A stretch of DNA of 64,000 nt, from contig CP099420.1 of the NCBI GenBank assembly GCA_024114885.1, positions 3,658,001 to 3,722,000 on the forward strand, read 5' to 3'. Shown piece by piece: positions 46,701 to 60,765 of this stretch. Under the pieces are notes generated by a model. That model was not told the DNA's origin and did not search any database. It saw only the letters and a list, made by a program, of their open reading frames with translations. The first letter of the stretch is position 1; each line of letters starts with the position of its first letter. The translations under genes and the position numbers were made by a program. Source of the DNA: Septoria linicola. Taxonomy: Eukaryota; Ascomycota; Dothideomycetes; Mycosphaerellales; Mycosphaerellaceae.

Positions 46701-47533
46701 TTAGTTACGTAAGGTTTTAGTTATCGTTTAAAAAGACAACTAAAAGTTTACTTTACCTTAACGCTTCTATAGCCGTCGCTTACTACTAACGTAACTACTA
46801 ACTACTATAGTATATATCTTACTATCGCTAATAAGGACTAAGACTTAGATACTATCGTCGTTACTTCTACTAACTTAAAAGAGCCTTATTTCTCGTATAC
46901 CTAGTCGACTTACTAGATCGCGCTTTCTACGTCGTAAGAGACCGCTAGCGCTATAGTTAATAGCTAGGAAGGAGCTATTAGCGCTACTATTACTAAAGAT
47001 TCAAGCTTCTCTACTCTTACGTAGGCTAAAAACCTTAAACTTTAAGAATTCTCTACTAGAAACTAATATTTTTAGCGATTCCTTTAGTTAGGTAAAGATT
47101 AGTAGTAAAAAAGGACCTTTAGGATAGAAAACCCTTATCTCTCTTCTTCGATTAGCGACTAAAAAGGACTCTAGGAAAGTAGATTATAGTACTAACCTTA
47201 GAAATCGCTAGTAGAAAAGAGCTTCGAGAGTATAGGTCTAGCTTAGATTTTTAAGACCTAGTAGTAGAAAGTAGCTTAGGACAGCTAACTTTTATAGCGA
47301 TAGTAGGCTTAGGACTTAGAAAAAGGAGTAGGATAGTAGGTTAACTAGTAGATATAGAATCTATACTTAAAAGTTAAGTTTAGAGAAGTAACTAGCTATA
47401 TAGATACTTATCTTAGCTATAGAAAATAGCGTCGAGATAGTTAGGATTAGCTAGATTTTTACTAATCTAGTAAAAAGGAGCTTAGGAAGCTTAGATTAGA
47501 GCTCGATAGTAGCTCTAGGAACAAAAGAAGTAC

Positions 47534-47813
47534 TAATAGATAATAACTATCCTAATACTAACCTTCTAGGCAGGTATAAGAGTAGTCGCTATAGAACAAG
47601 ACCTGTTCGGAGAGTAATAGTCTTATAATATATATATTAACTAGTAGTAACAAGCTTAAAATAGTAGCCCTAGGACTAAGAGCCTTATACTAGGACCGTA
47701 GAACATTAAATTAATTAAGTAGAGTAAATATTACTATCTTAGAAACGAGCTACTACCTTGCTTTTATACTAAAACTACTAAGCATAGTATATAGGTAGGC
47801 CTTTATCTTACTA
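47534..47813 (-). repeat. 3' LTR of copy F
   Basis: 280 bp, same ends as the D LTRs. Confidence 0.85.
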
Positions 47814-50800
47814 ATCCTCCCTTTCTTAGTATCTAACTAGATACCTAACTACCTATAGAGCCTTCTTAGAATTGCTTAAAACTAGCTAGTTTTCCTATTA
47901 AAGTCTATTAAACTTTTAATTAGAGGCCTATTAAATAGTTACCTTTTCTAACGATAACTACTAAAAACACCTTCTTAGATCCGATTATTATTCGCTAGAC
48001 GCTACTCTTCTATTATTTTCTTAGAGATCTCCTTAGGAACGGCGCCTCTCTTCTTTAATACTAATACTTCTAAGTTACTATCTACGCTTATAAAACTAGC
48101 TTTACTAAATATATACTCCTTAATATCTATAGCTATAGCGTAGGTAGTATCGAATTAAGCTTTAGCCGTAGTCTACTATTTAGCTATATAAACCTTGAAC
48201 TCCTCCTTACTTATACTAAAGAGCTTCTTTATTTCTATACTTACTACCTAATCTGCCTATAGAACTCGGCCTACTAAGGTATCGGAAATCGGGCCTAGGC
48301 TAGTTAATAGTACCTTAGTAGCGAAAGGTTTTATTACTCGTATAGGGTATATAGTACCTAAAGCTATAAAGGGTATTCGTTCGCGATAGAGATATACGCT
48401 ATAGACTATAGAAACATTAATACGATTACTATTAGGTAACTTATCTAATACTTAACTATTAGAGTAGGCTAGAAACACTATCGGAATTATACGATACTCT
48501 TCGTCTATATAAGTATACTACTAAGAGAGGTAGGGGTACGAAATAACTAGCGAGCCCGTATTAGTATAAGGGTTCTTCTAACTAAGGTTAAGGTTAGCTT
48601 TTATATCGTTAGTAATTACTAGAGCTATAGTCTCGACGAAGCCTATACTATAGCTTTACTTATTAGAGATAATACGCCTTACTAGCTACTTTACCTCCTT
48701 AGAGTTAAAGAGCCTATTACTAACCGCGTTAGAGGTTAGTAAAAGTCGTCCTCTATCGCTAGTATCGTCTAGAGAGATCGTAAACTAAACCTAATTAAAG
48801 CTCTTCTCCTTAAGTAGTATATTCTCGTTCAAGGCGATATACTAGAAGCCGTTAAGATAGTTAGAACTAGCCTTATCGTCGAAGATATAAAAGGTAGTAG
48901 ATAGGTAGGCTACGTATTTAATAGTCGTATATAGAGTAGTAACTAGCTAATATAGCTATAGTAGAGAATACTAGCGAAGAAGCTATTAGGACAGCGAGTA
49001 CTATATACCGCGAGACTAACTATACTAACTAATAGCCGTATTATACTATCGATATACTATAAACTCCTACTATATAGCTTCGAGTAAGGAGCCTAGAATC
49101 TAAAATAGGCCTCTAGTAGAAGAAGAATAAAAGAGGAAGCTATAGTCGGTCTAGGTACCCTTATTACTATTATAGTCTAAGAGCTCCCAAGCCTTCTAAT
49201 AGACGTTAGAAGTAACCTTCAAGTCTACCTCGGTCGCGGAGAACTAAAAGAGTCTAAGGTAGCTTCTACCTACCTTATGTATTAGAGCGTTAATATCGTC
49301 CTCTAGTTCCTAAGTATTAGTACTCTTCTTACTACGACGAGTACGTCCTATAGGCTTAGAGAAGAAAGTATTCGCTTCTAGCTTAAACTATGTCCGGTTT
49401 TAAGCGTTCTAGGCGATAAGAGCTTAGAGATCGGCTATACTACCTATCTAAATAATACGCTAGTAGAAGGTATACGTTACGTTAGCTGTCTTCGGTAGCT
49501 TTAAACCTATAGTATTACCTATCTTAGCTATATATTCTTTATAAAGAGGCTAGCTAAGGTATAGAAGAATATTAATTAAAGCGTAGCTCTTAGCTACTTT
49601 CTTCTTCTCCTAGATATTATCGACTTCTTTAAGAGCTCTACTAACGATTACCTAGTAGTAGACTTTAGAGGTAATACTATCCTTTATATAAGCCTAGTAG
49701 CGTAGATTAGGCTCCGAGTCGCTCTCTAGCTTAATTCTACTATTATCTTCTAGTACGATTAGTAATAGGCGTTACGGACCTAGTAGCGGCTCTATCGTAG
49801 GTAGTACTTAGTCTTACGTAGAATCGCTATTACCTAAAGTACTTAGTATAGGAGAAGTTTCGATCGAGGTAATAATAGTTTCTCTAGCGCGAATTCTAGT
49901 AAGCCTTCTACTTTTGTAAAGGATAGGCGTAGGCTTCTTTATAGAGCTTAGCGTTAACTTCTCTAACTAAGCTTTTAGCCTCTATATAGTACTAGGCGAT
50001 ATAGAATCTCTAGGATAAGGCTCTAGGGTCGTAAGTAAATTACCTTCTCCTTCTTAACTAGAGTTTCGAGTAGGACTAGATAAGGATAGGCTCTTAGGCG
50101 TAGAGGAAGAGGGTCGTCTATTAGATCTTAGATTTCTAGAAGAAGGTAATAGTCTATAGGATATTAAGAGCTATCTCTCTACTATCGGAAATATATAGGT
50201 TAGTTCTTTAAAGGCCTCTCCTTTAGTAAGCTTAACTATAAATCTGTACTAATTAAGTCTATAGCCTACCTCTAGGCGTACTTCTCTTATCTTATAGCTA
50301 AACACGTCGACCTATAAGAGCTTCTTCTTAAACTTATTCTAGTAGCGTCTCCTATCTAAGTTTGTATTAATAAAGCCTAAGCCCTACGAGCTAAGAGTCT
50401 TCTTACTTCTCTATAGCTAAAAATACTAGCTATAAGAGAATATATTCGCTACCTACTAATAGAAACGATCTTACTTTTACTACGCCGAGAAGATCTAGTC
50501 TTTAGGCTCGCTCTCTTCGAAAGCGCCTTTATACTTATTTAACTATTAACGAAGGTTCCTAAGTATCTCTTTATCGTATAAGACTTAGTTAAGGAAGAGA
50601 AAGTTTTACTCGTACCTAAATTCTATACGTAGCTACTACTAAATTAAGTTTCTCTCCTTTACTAAGTCCTAGCCTTCTTAGCGTATCTTCTTTATATTAT
50701 CGCGCTTTATACTCTACGCGTTAAGGTACTTTAGTAAAATCTTAGTTAAGAGGCGTTTAAAGAAGTTAAATATACCGATCTTTATCTTATCGTTTACTTC

Positions 50801-53800
50801 CTCGACTTACTTAAGTACTAAGTCGACGCTCTCCTCTTAGTCTTATAGTATCTCTAGCGATAGAATAGCTTCGGTAGTATTATTAAGGTTCGTTATACTC
50901 GTAAGAGGTCCGCTTAAAGGCTAGAAGCTAACGATAGAGCCTTTACGATTAATACGAGCGAGCGCTATACCTTATATAGAACTTAAAAAAGCTATCTTTC
51001 GTCGTTTCTTCGAGGACTCTTATCTAAGTAGTTCTTATATAGGACTTCGAACGAGCGAGGTAGAAGGCGAAAGCGCTAGTCTTAATAAGCGTTTAGGCGT
51101 TAAAGAACGCTAGAAAGGAGAAGTCTTGTTCTTTATACGCGATAGGGAAAGAGAACGTCTTTAAATAGTCGTGTTAGTAGCTTAGGGCGATATAAAGCGC
51201 GTGACTAGTAATAAGTAACTTAAATAGTAAGGAGGGTCGAGCGCGTAACTAGTTATAGAGTTTTCTATTATATTAGTTACCGCTTACGTATATAAATAGC
51301 TATATAGCGTTACTAGGTAGTAACGAAAGATAAGAATCGAACTTAATAGAAGTAAGGCTCTATAGTAACTAAGTAATAGTTAATAAGGAAGAAGAGATCG
51401 TTTAGAGCGTAAAAGTAGTCTAATTATATACTTTATCGTAGTAGCGTAACTACTATTAGGATTAGAGGTCTATACGTAAGGCTTAGTTACGTAAGGTTTT
51501 AGTTATTATTTAAAAAGACAACTAAAAGTTTACTTTACCTTAACGCTTCTATAGCCGTCGCTTACTACTAACGTAACTACTAACTACTATAGTATATACC
51601 TTACTATCGCTAATAAGGACTAAGACTTAGATACTATCGTCGTTACCTCTACTAACTTAAAAGAGCCTTATTTCTTATATACCTAGTCGACTTACTAGAT
51701 CGCGCTTTCTACGTCGTAAGAGACTACTAGCGCTATAGTTAATAGCTAGGAAGGAGCTATTAGCGCCGCTATTATTAAAGATTCAAGCTTCTCTACTCTT
51801 ACGTAGGCCGAAAACCTTAAACTTTAAGAATTCTCTACTAGAAACTAACATTTTTAGTAATTCCTTTAGTTAGGCGAAGATTAGTAGTAAAAAAGAACCT
51901 TTAGAATAGAAAACCCTTATCTCTCTTCTTCGATTAGCGACTAAAAAGGACTCTAGGAAAGTAGATTATAGTACTAACCTTAGAAATCGCTAGTAGAAAA
52001 GAGCTTTAGGAGTATAGGTCTAGCTTAGATTTTTAAGACCTAGTAGTAGAAAGTAGCTTAGGATAGCTAACTTTTATAGCGATAGTAGGCTTAGGACTTA
52101 GAAAAAGGAGTAGGATAGTAGGTTAACTAGTAGATATAGAATCTATACTTAAAAGTTAAGTTTAGGAGAGTAACTAGCTATATAGATACTTATCTTAGCT
52201 ATAGAAAATAGCGTTAGGACAGTTAGGATTAGCTAGATTTTTACTAATCTAGTAAAAGAGGAGCTTAGGAAGCTTAGATTAGAGCTCGATAGTAGCTCTA
52301 GAAATAAAAGAAGTACTTAAGATAGCTAAGATTTAGCTAGATTTATACTAGTCTAGTAAATTATAAGCTTAGAAAGCTCTAATTAGAGCTTAATAGTAGC
52401 TTTAGGACTAAGAGAAGCGCTTAGGAAGGTTAGATTAGAGCTTGATAGTAGCTCTAGGAACAAAAGAAGCGCCTAGAATAGTACGATCTTAGAAAGATTA
52501 GCTCTTTTATAGTAGAGGCTAGGCTTTAGTAGCTAGATCTTAGCTTATACCCCTAATCAAGTATCGCCTATCGAATTTCTAAATCTTTAGCTCTACTAGG
52601 CTAGCTTTAGCCTTTAGCTTACTAAGTCTTCTACTTCTTCTTTAAGCTTCGTTAGTAGCTAGCGTATATAACTCTCTTTTTCTTCTTAAGTTATTACTAA
52701 TAGCTTACTAATAAAGATCTATAGATACTTATACCTAGGTAGAAGGCCTAGTTCTATAACCTTCTCTATTAGTAGTAGTACTTCTTCTAGTTTAACCTAA
52801 TCCGGAACTAGCTTTAGGTTTTCTTATAGAAAGGTATATTTCTTAAGGTCTATCCTTTTATAGATATACTCCCGTTTTAAGCTATCTAGTTCCTTAAGCT
52901 TATACGATATACCTCCTTATAATACTTTAGATACCTTAAAAGGGCCTTCCTATCTAAACGTAAGCTTATAAGAGAAGCTAGTTTTTAACTTAGAGCAGTA
53001 TACTAATACGAGATCTCCTTTCTTTAGTATAGTAAGATCTATATAGCGATATTTATCGAAGTACGCCTTATTCTACTCTTAGAGACACTATTAACGTAGT
53101 CGTTCTTCTTCTATAGTCGTTTCTATAGCTTCTAGGGCTTAAGCTCGAATCGTAAGAAGCTCTACTCTAGTCTTAACCTTACCCTAATCTATAATCTAGA
53201 AGGTATAGTATTCTAGTTCGATTAGTAGTACTACGTTACGCCTAATTATTACTTCCGATAGCGTTAGGCTAGTAGTAGAGACTATTATCGTTCTTTCTAC
53301 CTATAATACTACTAGAATATAGTCCCTAATCGAATAAAGGCTACTATTAGAGAGCTTTAAGTAAGCGTCTAATATCGTCTTATAGCCGACTTTAACGATA
53401 GCGTTAGACTAAGGATAGTATAGCGAGATATTAATATACTTAATACTATACGATAGTAGTAGCTTCTCTACGTTACTAAGGTTAGTCTTATAGTTATCGA
53501 GGATAACTTCTATAGCGGTACCCTACTAGTAAAAGATCTCTTCCTATATAAACCTTACTATCTATACTAAGGAGATACTCTTCGCTAGGTACTAGAATAT
53601 ACGTACTTCTAGCTAGCGCGATAGAGATTCGCGTATAACTATTAACGAACAGTTCTTTAAGACATATAAGCTATCGATATACTACTACTAGCCGACTATA
53701 ACTTAGAGTAGGATTTATAGCTCTCTAGGTACCTGTCTCTTATACTAAAGACTATAAATAGTATATTACCGAATAGCGAGCGAGATTTAAGCTTAAACCC

Positions 53801-56800
53801 TATCCTACTACTATCGTTTCTAGATAAGATTATATATCTGTTTAGCGCTACGATAACCGTTCTTATAATAGTATACCTTGATAATACGAGCTCGCGCTTT
53901 AGGTTTATTAATAACTCGCTATAGGGGTCTAGCTACTCGCTCTTAGCGTTAGAGCTAGTTGTTTTTAATATAAAATAGCCGATACTTCTTTCTTAACCGC
54001 TTGTACTCGTTATTAGAAACTCTCTTAGGTCTTTATATTCGTATAAGCACGAAAGCGATATTTATTAACTCCTAAGAGTAGATTCTATTAATCGTAGGTA
54101 GCTCGCTCTAAATCACCTATATAGAGAAAGCGTTAACGTAAAAGGTATCGAAGAATTACTTATTAATTATTAGATCTACGTCTTCTTCCTATTCTATAGC
54201 CTCTATATCTTTAGGCGTAGTAGGCTTCCTTAATAACGAATCTAGAGCTATATACTTCTTACTAGGAACATATATAACGTTAAAGTCGAAGAGGTAGATC
54301 TATACTAGCTAGCGCGTTATTACTATATTTAGTAAATTAGAGGCAGCCTTATTAAGCTAGTAAACGAGGGTATTTATATTAATCTCTAGTTAGAAGTATA
54401 CTCTAAATAGCTATAGTTTTAGCTTCTTTAATACCTTTAGTATACTAAGGTATTCGCGCTTTCTAGTATCGTACTTGACTTTTACTAGGTTAAATAGGCT
54501 AGACTTATATCGAACTAGATAGTAGAAGTAGCTCGTCTCGATTATATTAGGAAAGCATATATTCCTAACCTTTACTACTCGAATCTACGCCTACGATAAT
54601 AAGTCCTACCCCTTCTCTATAGTTAAGAGTAACTAGGGCTAGGGCTGAAACTAGTACCTTTAAGACGACGTCTTTAGCTAGTTAGTGTTTAGTAGTCTAT
54701 TAAAACTTAGTATCCTTCTATAAGAGTTTAAATAGTAGAGTAAGGATAATCGTGAAACCTTTAACCTAGACGCGGTAGTACGTAACTACGTCGAGGAAGA
54801 TTCGAACCTTCTTCTAATTTTCTAGCGTCGGCTATTTCTTAATCTTCGCTACTCTTATAAAGTCTAGATAGCAACTATCGATACTAGTAAGGTAACTAAC
54901 GATTACTAGTTATTCGTAATAGAGCTATAGCTTATTAAAAGCTACGGTTATATTAGCTCGTTCTATATTATAGAGAACGTCGTCTATAGCTATAATATAT
55001 TTAATAACGTAATAGCGGAGGCTAGGTTTAACCTCTTTACTATCGTACTTCGTCTTAGGCCCTTTAATACTAATATTATTAAGGAACAGCTATACCTTAT
55101 ACGAGATATACTCTATAAGTACTTGATTAATAATACGAACGAACTAGGTAATAGAATTCGTAGCTCCTTATAGTAACGTTGTCTACTATAATAAGCCTAG
55201 CGGTAAGTTAAAGCCTATAAGGTCTCTATATAATTTATCGAGTAGGATTTAGTTATATCTAGAGAAGATATTAACTAACGAGGCTAGCGCGTAACCGGTA
55301 AAGTCCTTAGAGAAACCCTTAGCGTTAGGTAGTAAGTTCGAATCTCTTATAGTAACTTAATTAAACTTCTAAGCTACGTTAATTAACCGATACTTCTTTA
55401 GCTTACCTACCTCTATCTTCTTACTAATAAGGAAGTACGGGTTTCGATAGGTACTATAGTATAGCTTAAGAGTTCTAGCTTAGATTCGTTGTCTTAGTAT
55501 ATCCTCTACGATATATCGTAGCGATAGGTTTAGCTTAAAGCCTAGATACTACTATAGCTCGTAAGGAACTGTCTAAATCTTCTATAGTAGAGTAATATTA
55601 GGATTAATTCGGCCTAAATACGTAAAGTCTTATATAAAGGTAGCTTCTCGATTCCTTAGTATATAGTATAACAAATCTAGCTCTTTTAGTAGTAGTTCTA
55701 TACTAGGTTTGAACTTTATAAGCTATTTAGGCGTTAGGCGTAATCTAGGCTCGATCGTCGAGAACCTCTTAGTTAAGTACTTACTATTATAAGGTCTAGT
55801 ACTAGGTAGTATAGCTACTTCCTTCTTAATACAAGTCCGTCGCTAGTCCTTTAATCCGCTAGGGTTTAAGCTATTAGTTATAGTAATATCGGTATTTACT
55901 AGTTTGATCTTATTAGTAACTCGCTTATAAAGAGTATAGGCGCTAATATAATTATCTAGCTTCCGCTACCCTATAGCTTCTTTATTACGAGCTTTCTCTA
56001 CTACTATATTAATAGCGGCCGAGATAATATACGTCTTCTTACTAAGCTCGTCGTCTACTTTATCGGAGATAATCTCGTTATAGGATCTAGGTTCTTAGAT
56101 AGCTAGCTCTACCTCTCTAAGCTTCCTATAGGCAATTATTAAGTATTCGCCTCTATAATTTAAACCCTAGCTCGATTAAGACACTAGTATAGTATCGTTA
56201 AAACTATACCTAATACCCTAGTATAAGTCTCGCTCGCTAGTATAAGCTAGCTTAGCTTCGCTAGTAGCTAGTAGAAGTTTCTTAAGTCGACTATTTTAGC
56301 TGAATTTAGTAATATTGCCTTTAACGGCCGCTATTACGAGATAGTCGTACTATGTTTAAGTCTAGCTATAATTAACCTATCTTAATAGTTCGAGCTACTA
56401 TCGTAGAGAGGTACTTTGTCTAATTAAGTCTACTATAAAATAGTCTCTAAAGTAGATTACCTTTATATACGATAACTACTACGTAAGGTAGTTAAAGACT
56501 TAATTCTCTAGGAGTTTAGAGCTATTAGTAACCGTAAACGAACACTAGTACTAATCGCTTATCTATCTATACTACTAGTATAGTTTAAAGTATAGTATAG
56601 AAGGTATAACGTAATTATCGTTTAAAAAGGCAACTATAGAACGTTCTACTAGCTAACTCTTCTAAGTAGAGTTTTTATCTCTAACTACTAAACCTTGTAT
56701 AGAAAGGGTAGTAGAAGCTTGAAAAGCTTATAATCCCTCTCTCTACTCCTCGCTATTATAAGATCTAGAGTCCTCGATAGTATACCCTATATTCTTTAGC

Positions 56801-59800
56801 TAATAATTACTAAAAGTTAGAGTTCGGATACTAACTTCTACCGAACCTAGACGCGATATACATATTAGAGCCTCTATTAAACTCGTACCGTCGACTAGAG
56901 CTAGTTCCTTAGTACTCTAGCTTTTCCTAGTACCTATTCTATAGTACGTATATTACTATAGCTATTAAAGCCTATAAATATAATAATATAGCTATCTAGA
57001 GTACTAATTAAGCCTTTCTAAGAGCTATTATTATAGTTCTTAGAAGCTAGGCGTACCTATCGTGCCTATAGTCGGCTAAGTAAGATCGGGCTATTCGCTA
57101 GTAAGACTAGAAATAGTATAGTAACTCTTACGCTAAAGATGTCGATTAATACTTCTAGGTAGTATCTAACGAAAGTAACCTTACCTTCGACTCCTCCTAT
57201 AGTAATATTACTAAGAGAAGTTATACCGACTTGAAGCTTCCGAACGTATTCGATTAGTATAATTATTAACTTAGCTCTCTCGTCGATTAAAGACTTATAA
57301 GCTATTATTTAAGAGCTATACTTTATAGGCACGTAGATACTTAGAACAATCTAATAGACATTATTAAATAATAGGAGGATATTATTAGTCTACTTATAAA
57401 GCTTAGAAGTAGGCCTAGGTTTTACTATATTAATCGCTATAGTAGTAGCCTAGAAGGCCTTGATATTAGTCGCTAAAACAGCTTTTGTTAGCTCCTCTAC
57501 TATATCGTAGAAGGCTTTAGATAGTAAGGAATATACGCTAATCTTAGCTCTACTACCTCTATTTGTACGCTTCTTTACCTAGAGCTTATTAAGCTTCTTA
57601 CGTAGATCTATATTATTTAGAACACGACCCTATAAGGAATACGACGCTCGCTCGCTATAGAGAATAATCTCTACTAAGCTTAACTAGATCTTAGATTCGA
57701 GTATTTTGTCTATCTAGAAGACGTTAGCGTTATTATTAGCGTACGTAGCTCGAAGATAGTTATCTATCTACTTTGTCTTCGAAGGCTCCTTTACCTTCTT
57801 TCGCTTTTAAGTATACGTAGGAGCGACTAGAACTAGTAGACCGTTTAGGTAGTCGTATATCTACTTATCCTCGACCTTATCGTTATTACGTCTTTAAGTT
57901 TAAGAATCCTCTAACTCTCTTATATCTATAAGGTAAGGAGCTAGCTAGTTTTTATCTTTAACCTCTTTAATATAAAAGTAACGATAAGCGCGGGTTCTTA
58001 TAGCTATAGCCTAGGTCGTAATCCGCTTCTATACTCCTATTAGCTGTCTTCTAACTAGACGAGAAAGGTTCGGGTTCTATTTTGTCTTTACGCTATCTCT
58101 AGCTACGTAGGCGCCGATTAGATCGTCCTAATCTTCCTACGTAATAGAAGCGACTTAACTAATATTAATAGGACCGTCGATACTAGCTACCTTGTTCGCT
58201 ATCCTCTACTAGCTCGCTCTTAGCGTTAATAAACGATCTATATTTTCAAGATTAATCTTTCTATAGCGCTACTCTAATACTTCTATTAATACGAATAGCT
58301 TTAGTAGTTCCTTATCCTAGTAGTACTATATCTTTTCTATACCTAGGCGAGGCGTTCTATAGTATATAATACTAGTCTTTAGATCTCTATATATTAAGCT
58401 CTTAGTCTCGAACTACTATAGGTACTCGTAGTTTATAGCTATATAGCCTTCGAGCCTATATATCTAATAACCTAAAATCTTTAGAGCGATCGCTATATAG
58501 GCCTTAATTATTAACCCGTTATCTATCGTAGCTAAGTTAATCGAAATCTCCTAGCTATAAGTAGGCCTTAGAATATATAGATAGTCGTGATCGTAAGACT
58601 TCGCCTACTATCCTATCGACGAGCGTAGTAGCTATAAGCCTCCTTCTTCGAGTCGACGAATCGTAGCGATTACGAGGTCTTATATACTAGTAGTAATATT
58701 ATCGACGCTTGCCGGTTTATAGCCTTTATAGACTACTATTTCTCTAGCCTTGAACTTAGAGTTTAGTCTTAGAACGGACTTCTTTACTACTTCGTATAAC
58801 TACTAGATATCCCTACCGCCTTCGTTATATACTTCTAATTTAAAGTCCTTATTACTATTAATCTAACGCTAGGCTGTCTTTAAGAGCTTACTATAATCTA
58901 AGTTACTATTATTAAGGTCTAACTTAAGATAGGCCTAGAGCCTCTTACCGAAGCGGAATAGTAGGCCTTATATAAATAGAAGGGTACGAGAACGCTCGTC
59001 TATATACGAAGTAGGTATAGTATTAGAGTAGAGTATAAACTGCCTTAAGTACTCTAAGAGATTATTATCCTCGCTATAGTCGACCTTATAAAGGTTTTCT
59101 ATATAGTAGCGGTTTCTAAGTATATATATACTATCGTACTTTCGGTACTCCTTAATAATAGATTCCTTAAACTTAGTATAGTCTCGATTATAGAAACTAT
59201 TAAGGCGCTAGTATCGTCTACGTTAGACGACTATAACCTAAGTAAGTAACTTCTTATAAAGCTGTTTATTATTATTAATAAGTAGGATAGCGTAGTTACT
59301 ATATAGTACTTTAAAACGCTTAATATACTCGGTTACGTTCTTCTTATTAAAGAAGAGATTCTAGTCCGAGCTAGGTATTAGCGGAACCTAAGCGATAATT
59401 ACCTTCTAGCTTTAGGTTACTTAGATAGTCTCTATAAGTAGCTAGAACTACGCCGTAGATAGTCTACTATTCAAGTTTAGTTCTTAAAAAGTATTAGCGT
59501 TAGGGTTAAGGTTATTATCTCCTTAGTCCTTAGCTTCTATAGATATATCGTTATCTAGTAGAGGGAATAAAGTAAAAGTAGGTAGTAGCTTTACTAGTAA
59601 TCTCCGAATTTACTTATTAAGCTAGTTAGATAAGCTACTATCTAGTATTATAGGCCGGCTAGTAGATACTAATTCACTTATAGAGCTCGTTCGAAGGTGT
59701 TCTAAGAGTGTATTATACTCTTCTTAATTAAGGTTTTTAAATAAAATATAGTTATCGTTTAAAACGATAACTAAAAAACAAGGGTCTAATATTTTATTAG

Positions 59801-60485
59801 CTATCTAAAGGTAAATCGTTAATCTTTTCTTATAATACTAGAGCTATATTAATTATACCTAATAAGTAAGGTATGTCGTATCGTATAGTTCGACTGTTTA
59901 TAGCTAGGCGCGTCCGTCTTACTTATTTAGGTAATCTACTATATAACTATAGTAGTATAATATTACGTTAGCCTATACTATATACTAGGTCTAGGGCCTT
60001 AGACGTAATTAGTGTCCTTAGCTAAACGATTAGCGTATAACGCCGTACTAGGGCTTATTCTAAGCGATCTATATACTAGAGGATACGAGATTGCCTAGAT
60101 AGGTCTAGCCTATCCTATAGCCTCTACGCTATCCGAACGAGAGCGTTTTCACGCTAAACCGAGGTCTAATCGAAGACTATTATAGATATAGAGACCTCGA
60201 GTAAATCTCTAATATAGTAAGTCGCCTTACTATCTATACGATAATTACTAAATAGATCCGTACTAAGAGGTACTAGAGGTTTATAACTTTTCTAGATTAG
60301 AGCGATATCTATATTCTAGAGGCTTCTATATTATTATAGCCCTTTAAGTCGCCTCTTACGTAGGCTCCTTTAGGCCTCTTATTAATATTTATAGTATATT
60401 AGTTCTCGCTTTAAGGCTACCTTCTACTCTCTACGCTTCTAGTCCTAGTATAAGAGAGAAGAGATAGCCTTATCTTCGGCTCTAT

Positions 60486-60765
60486 TAATAGATAATAACT
60501 ACCCTAATACTAACCTCCTAGGTAGGTATAAAAGTAGTCGCTATAGAACAAGACCTATTCGGAGAGTAATAGTCTTATAATATATATATTAACTAGTAGT
60601 AACGAGCTTAAAATAGTAGCCCTAGGACTAAGAGCCTTATACTAGGACCGTAGGACATTAAATTAATTAAGTAGAGTAAATATTACTATCTTAGAAACGA
60701 GCTACTACCTTACTTTTATACTAAAACTACTAAGCATAGTATATAGGTAGGCCTTTACCTTACTA
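60486..60765 (-). repeat. 5' LTR of copy F
   Basis: 280 bp, followed by GTAC and resumed copy E. Confidence 0.85.

Larger units (their letters stand above)
42797..47533 (-). mobile_element. LTR retrotransposon copy E, 3' segment
   Basis: The 3' LTR (42,797-43,076), polypurine tract, extra coding block and spacer match D 28,661 to about 33,437. The copy lacks about 45 bp near 46,470 that A-F relatives keep. It is interrupted by complete copy F after ...AAGTAC and continues at 60,766. Confidence 0.85.
47534..60765 (-). mobile_element. Complete LTR retrotransposon copy F (Ty3/gypsy type), 13,232 bp, RIP-inactivated
   Basis: LTRs lie at 47,534-47,813 and 60,486-60,765, and the target duplication GTAC at 47,530-47,533 and 60,766-60,769 (AGTAC if the terminal A is counted). 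The empty site is seen in D at about 33,434 (AAGTACTTAGG), confirming insertion into copy E. It is collinear with D throughout, with the same domain order on the minus strand: extra block about 48,000-50,900, integrase end about 52,990, RT about 55,070, Gag about 57,900-59,700. It is the youngest insertion in the visible nest, and it keeps slightly more CA/TG than A-C. Confidence 0.85.
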